Source: Oscillospiraceae bacterium (lineage in GTDB: Bacteria; Bacillota; Clostridia; UBA1381). Taken from it: DNA of 34,531 bases. The stretch's first letter is position 1; every line of letters starts with the position of its first letter. A program made the translations under genes and the position numbers. A model generated the notes under the pieces. It did no database searches, had not been told where the DNA came from, and saw nothing but the letters and a program-made list of their open reading frames with translations. The stretch is taken from the NCBI GenBank assembly GCA_022509025.1, contig JAFLUB010000031.1, positions 1-34,531 of the forward strand. The letters run 5' to 3'. Below are positions 31,429-34,531 of the stretch, in pieces.

Positions 31429-33540
31429 TTAGTTAAAATTTATTGTTCTGTCGCTTACCTTGCTTCCGTCAATATACGCCTGCACCTCAGCAGTACCCGT
31501 TCCCTTAAGATCTACGGAAACTGATCCCTCAGATTTCGAATGAACACCGCTGTAATGTGTCTGACCGTTTACAACAATCTCAACATCCACCGTGTCATCA
31601 GCTGTATCCGGAATTTTCACGGTAAAGGTTGTCGTTGACGGTTCGGCTTCAGCGGCATAACCTGTGTCTGTATTTTCACTATATCCGCTGTTACTGCCGT
31701 TATTGCTGCTGTTTTCACTTGCGCCATCATTCGCTGCAGGCGCCTGTTCTTCCGCCGCAGGCTCCTCTCCTCTTGAAATGACAATATTTACGTATGAACC
31801 CTTCTCAACACTCTTGCCGAGCTCAGGACTTTGCGAAATTATCGTTCCTTCCGCAGAAGAAGAATACTTTCTGGTAATGTTTCCAAGATGCAGTCCGTTA
31901 GCCTGAAGCGTTGCATCTGCCTGATTCTGTCCGAGTCCTATTATACTCGGAACAGACACATTTTCAGTTTGCGGTTTCTGCGTGTTAAAACCCGAATTTC
32001 CTTTGCTTATATGCAGATTTACAGTATCGTCCTTGTTAAGCTTGGTACCCGCAAGAGGTGTCTGACGAATTACGCGTCCGGCCGGTATAGTATCTGAGTC
32101 TTCCTCCTTGACAGTGTAGTTGAGTCCCGCGTCAATTATTTCAGCCACCGCCTCTTCAAATGTCTTATTGACAACGTTTGGAGTAGAAATATTACCTCCC
32201 GAAGAACCGATTGACACGACAAGCTTAATCTCACTGTGTTTTCTTACTATACTGTTTGGTTCGGGATCCTGAGATATTACCCTGTTTTCCATTACTGTAT
32301 CAGAAAGAGAATACTCAATCTCATCGGCTATTTTAATCTCTGCCTTTTCAGCCGCCGCAGTTGCTTCCTCAATCGTCATATTCGAAAAATCAGGCACACT
32401 GGCTTCTCTGCTCATATTGACGCCAAAGTATACTGCAAGCGCGACAAGCGCCGCTACAACAATAGTCGATAATGCAAGCACAACTGCAATTCTGTCCTCT
32501 TTCTTCTGTTTTTTATTCTTTTTCTTTACCTCCGTCTTTCTATTGGAGCGTCCTCGCTGAGGAATTTCTTCCTCCTCATATTCCTCTTCATCATCGTAAT
32601 ACTCTTTATCATCATGCTTATCATCGATATCAATAATATCTATATCATCATCCTCACCATCGTCCTGAAGAGTCGTTCTGTACTTTTCTTCGCGGCTTGG
32701 CAAAGGTTCGTCCGCAAGAACAGCATGGAGATCATCCAAAAGCTCCTGAACGTCCTGATATCTTGCATGCTGCTCCTTAGATATAGCCTTCATTGTGACA
32801 TACGCAAGATCTGTAGGAACATCAAGATTTACAGCCTTAACATTTACAGGTTCCTTTTCCAGATGCATCAGGGCAACGCTTACGGCGCTATCACCGTCGA
32901 AAGGCACTTTTCCTGTCAGCATTTCATAAAGCACAATACCCAAAGAATATATGTCGCTTCTCGCATCGGTAAAACCTCCGCGTGCCTGTTCCGGAGAAAT
33001 ATAGTGAACACTGCCCAGAGCAGTGCCTCCAACCACGGTTGTTTCTCCCGCCGCCGCTCTCGCTATGCCGAAGTCAGTTACTTTCAGAGTCTTATCCTTT
33101 GTCATAATTATATTCTGAGGCTTTATATCCCGATGTATAATATCTATCGAATGAGCTTCGCTTATACCCTGTCCAATCTGTATTGCAAAGTCGCACGCCT
33201 CCTGCCACGGCAGAGCACCCTTATTTTTTATGTACTCCTTTAACGTTATTCCGTCAACATACTCCATAACCATGTAATTGAGTCCGTTTTCTTCTCCGAC
33301 GTCGTATACAGATACTATATTGTTATGCACAAGACTCGCTGAGGACTGCGCTTCCTTTATAAAGTTTGTGACAACATTTTTTTCCTCTTCAAGCGAATCA
33401 CGAAGTATTTTTATGGCGACATTGCGGTTTAAAAGCGTATCCTTAGCCTTATATACTGTAGCCATACCGCCCGTGCCTATTTTTTCAAGCATATCATATC
33501 TGGTTGCAAGTGTTACACCAACTAAATTATCACTGTTCAT
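31429..33540 (-). CDS. prkC: Ser/Thr protein kinase with PASTA domains (PrkC/Stk)
   Basis: This membrane kinase senses cell-wall fragments. The 703-residue protein has an N-terminal kinase (GTGGMATVYKAKD, AIKIL, HRDIKPQN, DFGIARAA, SPEQARGG), an acidic then lysine-rich juxtamembrane linker, one membrane span (VVLALSTIVVAALVALAVYF) and three PASTA repeats outside. A Ser/Asn/Gly-rich linker of about 35 residues and a final 65-residue beta-rich region, from FTVKIPDTADDTVDVEIVV to the end, follow. ATG 33540 is supported by GGGAG upstream and an 11-base overlap with prpC. The C-terminal region after PASTA is unassigned. Confidence 0.94.
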   Translation of the reverse strand: MNSDNLVGVTLATRYDMLEKIGTGGMATVYKAKDTLLNRNVAIKILRDSLEEEKNVVTNFIKEAQSSASLVHNNIVSVYDVGEENGLNYMVMEYVDGITLKEYIKNKGALPWQEACDFAIQIGQGISEAHSIDIIHRDIKPQNIIMTKDKTLKVTDFGIARAAAGETTVVGGTALGSVHYISPEQARGGFTDARSDIYSLGIVLYEMLTGKVPFDGDSAVSVALMHLEKEPVNVKAVNLDVPTDLAYVTMKAISKEQHARYQDVQELLDDLHAVLADEPLPSREEKYRTTLQDDGEDDDIDIIDIDDKHDDKEYYDDEEEYEEEEIPQRGRSNRKTEVKKKNKKQKKEDRIAVVLALSTIVVAALVALAVYFGVNMSREASVPDFSNMTIEEATAAAEKAEIKIADEIEYSLSDTVMENRVISQDPEPNSIVRKHSEIKLVVSIGSSGGNISTPNVVNKTFEEAVAEIIDAGLNYTVKEEDSDTIPAGRVIRQTPLAGTKLNKDDTVNLHISKGNSGFNTQKPQTENVSVPSIIGLGQNQADATLQANGLHLGNITRKYSSSAEGTIISQSPELGKSVEKGSYVNIVISRGEEPAAEEQAPAANDGASENSSNNGSNSGYSENTDTGYAAEAEPSTTTFTVKIPDTADDTVDVEIVVNGQTHYSGVHSKSEGSVSVDLKGTGTAEVQAYIDGSKVSDRTINFN

Positions 33541-34273
33541 TATTGCATTTCTCCCTTTCCAAAGCCACAATAGTTATATTATCTCCGCCTCCACGTGAGT
33601 TAGCAAGAGCAACAAGCTCTTCACAGTTTTCCTGGAGCGTTTTTTCTCTTAAAATAAACGTCATGATTTCATCATCATCTACAAAATTGGTGAGTCCGTC
33701 ACTGCACAGCACTACTATTTCACCGTCATAAGGCTTTATGGAAATATCAACCTTAACAGTGTCCTCAGCGCCCATAGCGCGTGTTATGTAATTTTTCCTC
33801 GGGTGATACTTTGCCATCTCAGGGCTTATCTCACCGCGCATCACAAGCTCATTGACATACGAGTGGTCTTTTGTGACCTGTGCTATACTGTCACGCACCT
33901 TATACGCTCTGCTGTCACCGACATGCGCTGTTATCAGTTTATTCTGATAAATCATTGCAAGAGTAGTCGTTGTGCCCATCCCCATTATTTTATAATGTTT
34001 TTTTGCATAGTTGTAGATTGTGCTGTTTGCATATATAAATGCCTGCCTTATAACCTCTCCCGCTTCAACATAGTCGAGAGTTTCATCTAAATTTTTCTTA
34101 AGATAGTCCTTTACTATATCGACAACCATCATGCTGGCGACCTCTCCTGCCTGATGTCCGCCCATGCCGTCCGCTACTATTGCATACGGGAAGGTATCGC
34201 TTTCATTCACGTAATAGTTGTCTTCATTGATTTTCCTGCGCATTCCTATATCGGTTATCGCACCAAATTGCAT
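33530..34273 (-). CDS. prpC: PP2C-type protein phosphatase (PrpC/Stp)
   Basis: It dephosphorylates targets of the adjacent kinase. The 247-residue metal-dependent phosphatase has MRRKINEDN (Glu17, Asp18), VADGMGGHQAGEVAS (Asp35), GDSRAY, TKDHSYVNELV, LCSDGLTN and GGGDNITIV, covering the usual metal-binding acids. ATG 34273 is chosen over a GTG four codons earlier because GAGGTG lies at correct distance only for the ATG. It leads the operon. The gene before it in related genomes is often rlmN, which would lie beyond this window. Confidence 0.94.
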   Translation of the reverse strand: MQFGAITDIGMRRKINEDNYYVNESDTFPYAIVADGMGGHQAGEVASMMVVDIVKDYLKKNLDETLDYVEAGEVIRQAFIYANSTIYNYAKKHYKIMGMGTTTTLAMIYQNKLITAHVGDSRAYKVRDSIAQVTKDHSYVNELVMRGEISPEMAKYHPRKNYITRAMGAEDTVKVDISIKPYDGEIVVLCSDGLTNFVDDDEIMTFILREKTLQENCEELVALANSRGGGDNITIVALEREKCNNEQ

Positions 34274-34332
34274 ATCAACAATCACCTCTTTTCTTCATTA
34301 CTTTTATTATATCATTATAACCTGGATTTATA

Positions 34333-34531
34333 GGCTGCTCAGCAGCCGGCGCCGCAACGTGGCGCATAAAGTAGGTTTCAATGTTCTCTATGGTGTCCAA
34401 ATCTTTGATTTGGGTAACACCCTGAGGTTATTCAATCATAACTGCAAGGCAGCATCGTTGCCGCAGCGTTGTGATTCAATGTTCTCCAGGGTGTCCAAAT
34501 CTTTGATTTGGGTAACGCCCTGAGGTTATTC
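34333..34531. repeat. REP-like array of palindromes, running off the window
   Basis: The 200 bases before the prpC operon contain GGCTGCT/GCAGCC (34333-34347), GCGCC/GGCGC (34349-34365), and two 57-bp copies of one palindrome (34377-34433 and 34475-34531). Each copy centres on CCAAATC-ttt-GATTTGG, with outer arms GGTGT/ACACC in copy one and AGGGTGT/ACGCCCT in copy two. Between them lies another inverted repeat with AATCATAAC/GTTGTGATT ends and a GGCA/TGCC centre. It continues beyond base 34531. No gene is seen in it. Confidence 0.8.

Noticed and set aside
34377-34531. Possible CRISPR array
   Set aside because: Only two 57-bp repeats are seen, they are long palindromes with unequal sequence, and the separator is itself palindromic; this fits REP-like repeats instead.

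Overview
The window is a gene-dense bacterial chromosome segment of moderate-to-low GC. It looks like a member of the Clostridia, probably gut- or anaerobe-associated. The supporting signs are the IspH-ribosomal protein S1 fusion, a HutP-family protein, the prpC-prkC-rsgA-rpe-thiN order, the nadK-argR-recN order, strong GGAGG ribosome-binding sites and TTGACA/TATAAT promoters. I see no tRNA, rRNA, CRISPR array, transposase or phage gene. No gap between genes exceeds 300 bases.

Layout. (1) 1-3675, plus strand: a three-gene operon behind a consensus promoter encodes a GCS2-like amino-acid ligase, a GshA-type glutamate-cysteine ligase and an EgtC-like class II amidotransferase. This is a plausible gamma-glutamyl small-molecule pathway with no glutathione synthetase. 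(2) 3862-8448, minus: nadK, argR, recN, an acyl-CoA thioesterase and smpB. (3) 8595-9656, plus: a lone RnfC-like protein that has lost its iron-sulfur region. (4) 9796-15103, minus: murD, three tandem M42 peptidase genes (the middle one lacks key active-site residues) and a phospholipase C-like gene. (5) 15175-25232, minus: a long probable operon, uvrC-pgeF-lipoprotein-baiN-hutP-aroH-cmk-plsC-ispH/rpsA, ended by a terminator. (6) ptsH as a single gene with its own promoter and terminator, then recA with its own promoter. (7) 27010-34273, minus: prpC-prkC-rsgA-rpe-thiN-csd-thiI, almost all overlapping or abutting. It combines Ser/Thr phospho-signalling, ribosome maturation, thiamine pyrophosphate synthesis and sulfur transfer to tRNA or thiamine.

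The most unusual content lies between the genes. A structured element (family A, 179-240 bp, four copies) sits directly against the start codons of gshA, recN, argR and cmk, always in the gene's orientation. Its last stem holds the likely Shine-Dalgarno region, and the partner strand changes with it in different copies (TAATCACCAT with ATGGTGATTA; TAATATCCAT with ATGGATATTA). That is what a translational control RNA, or a repeat under selection for pairing, would look like. Each copy also begins with a Shine-Dalgarno-like sequence and a GTG codon opening a short reading frame. A second family (B, three copies) is built from exchangeable palindromic modules enclosed by arms that differ at each locus and usually include the upstream stop codon. 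A nested palindrome lies between the convergent genes at 3676-3861, and a REP-like array starts at 34333 and runs off the window. I cannot match these to a named RNA or repeat family from sequence alone.
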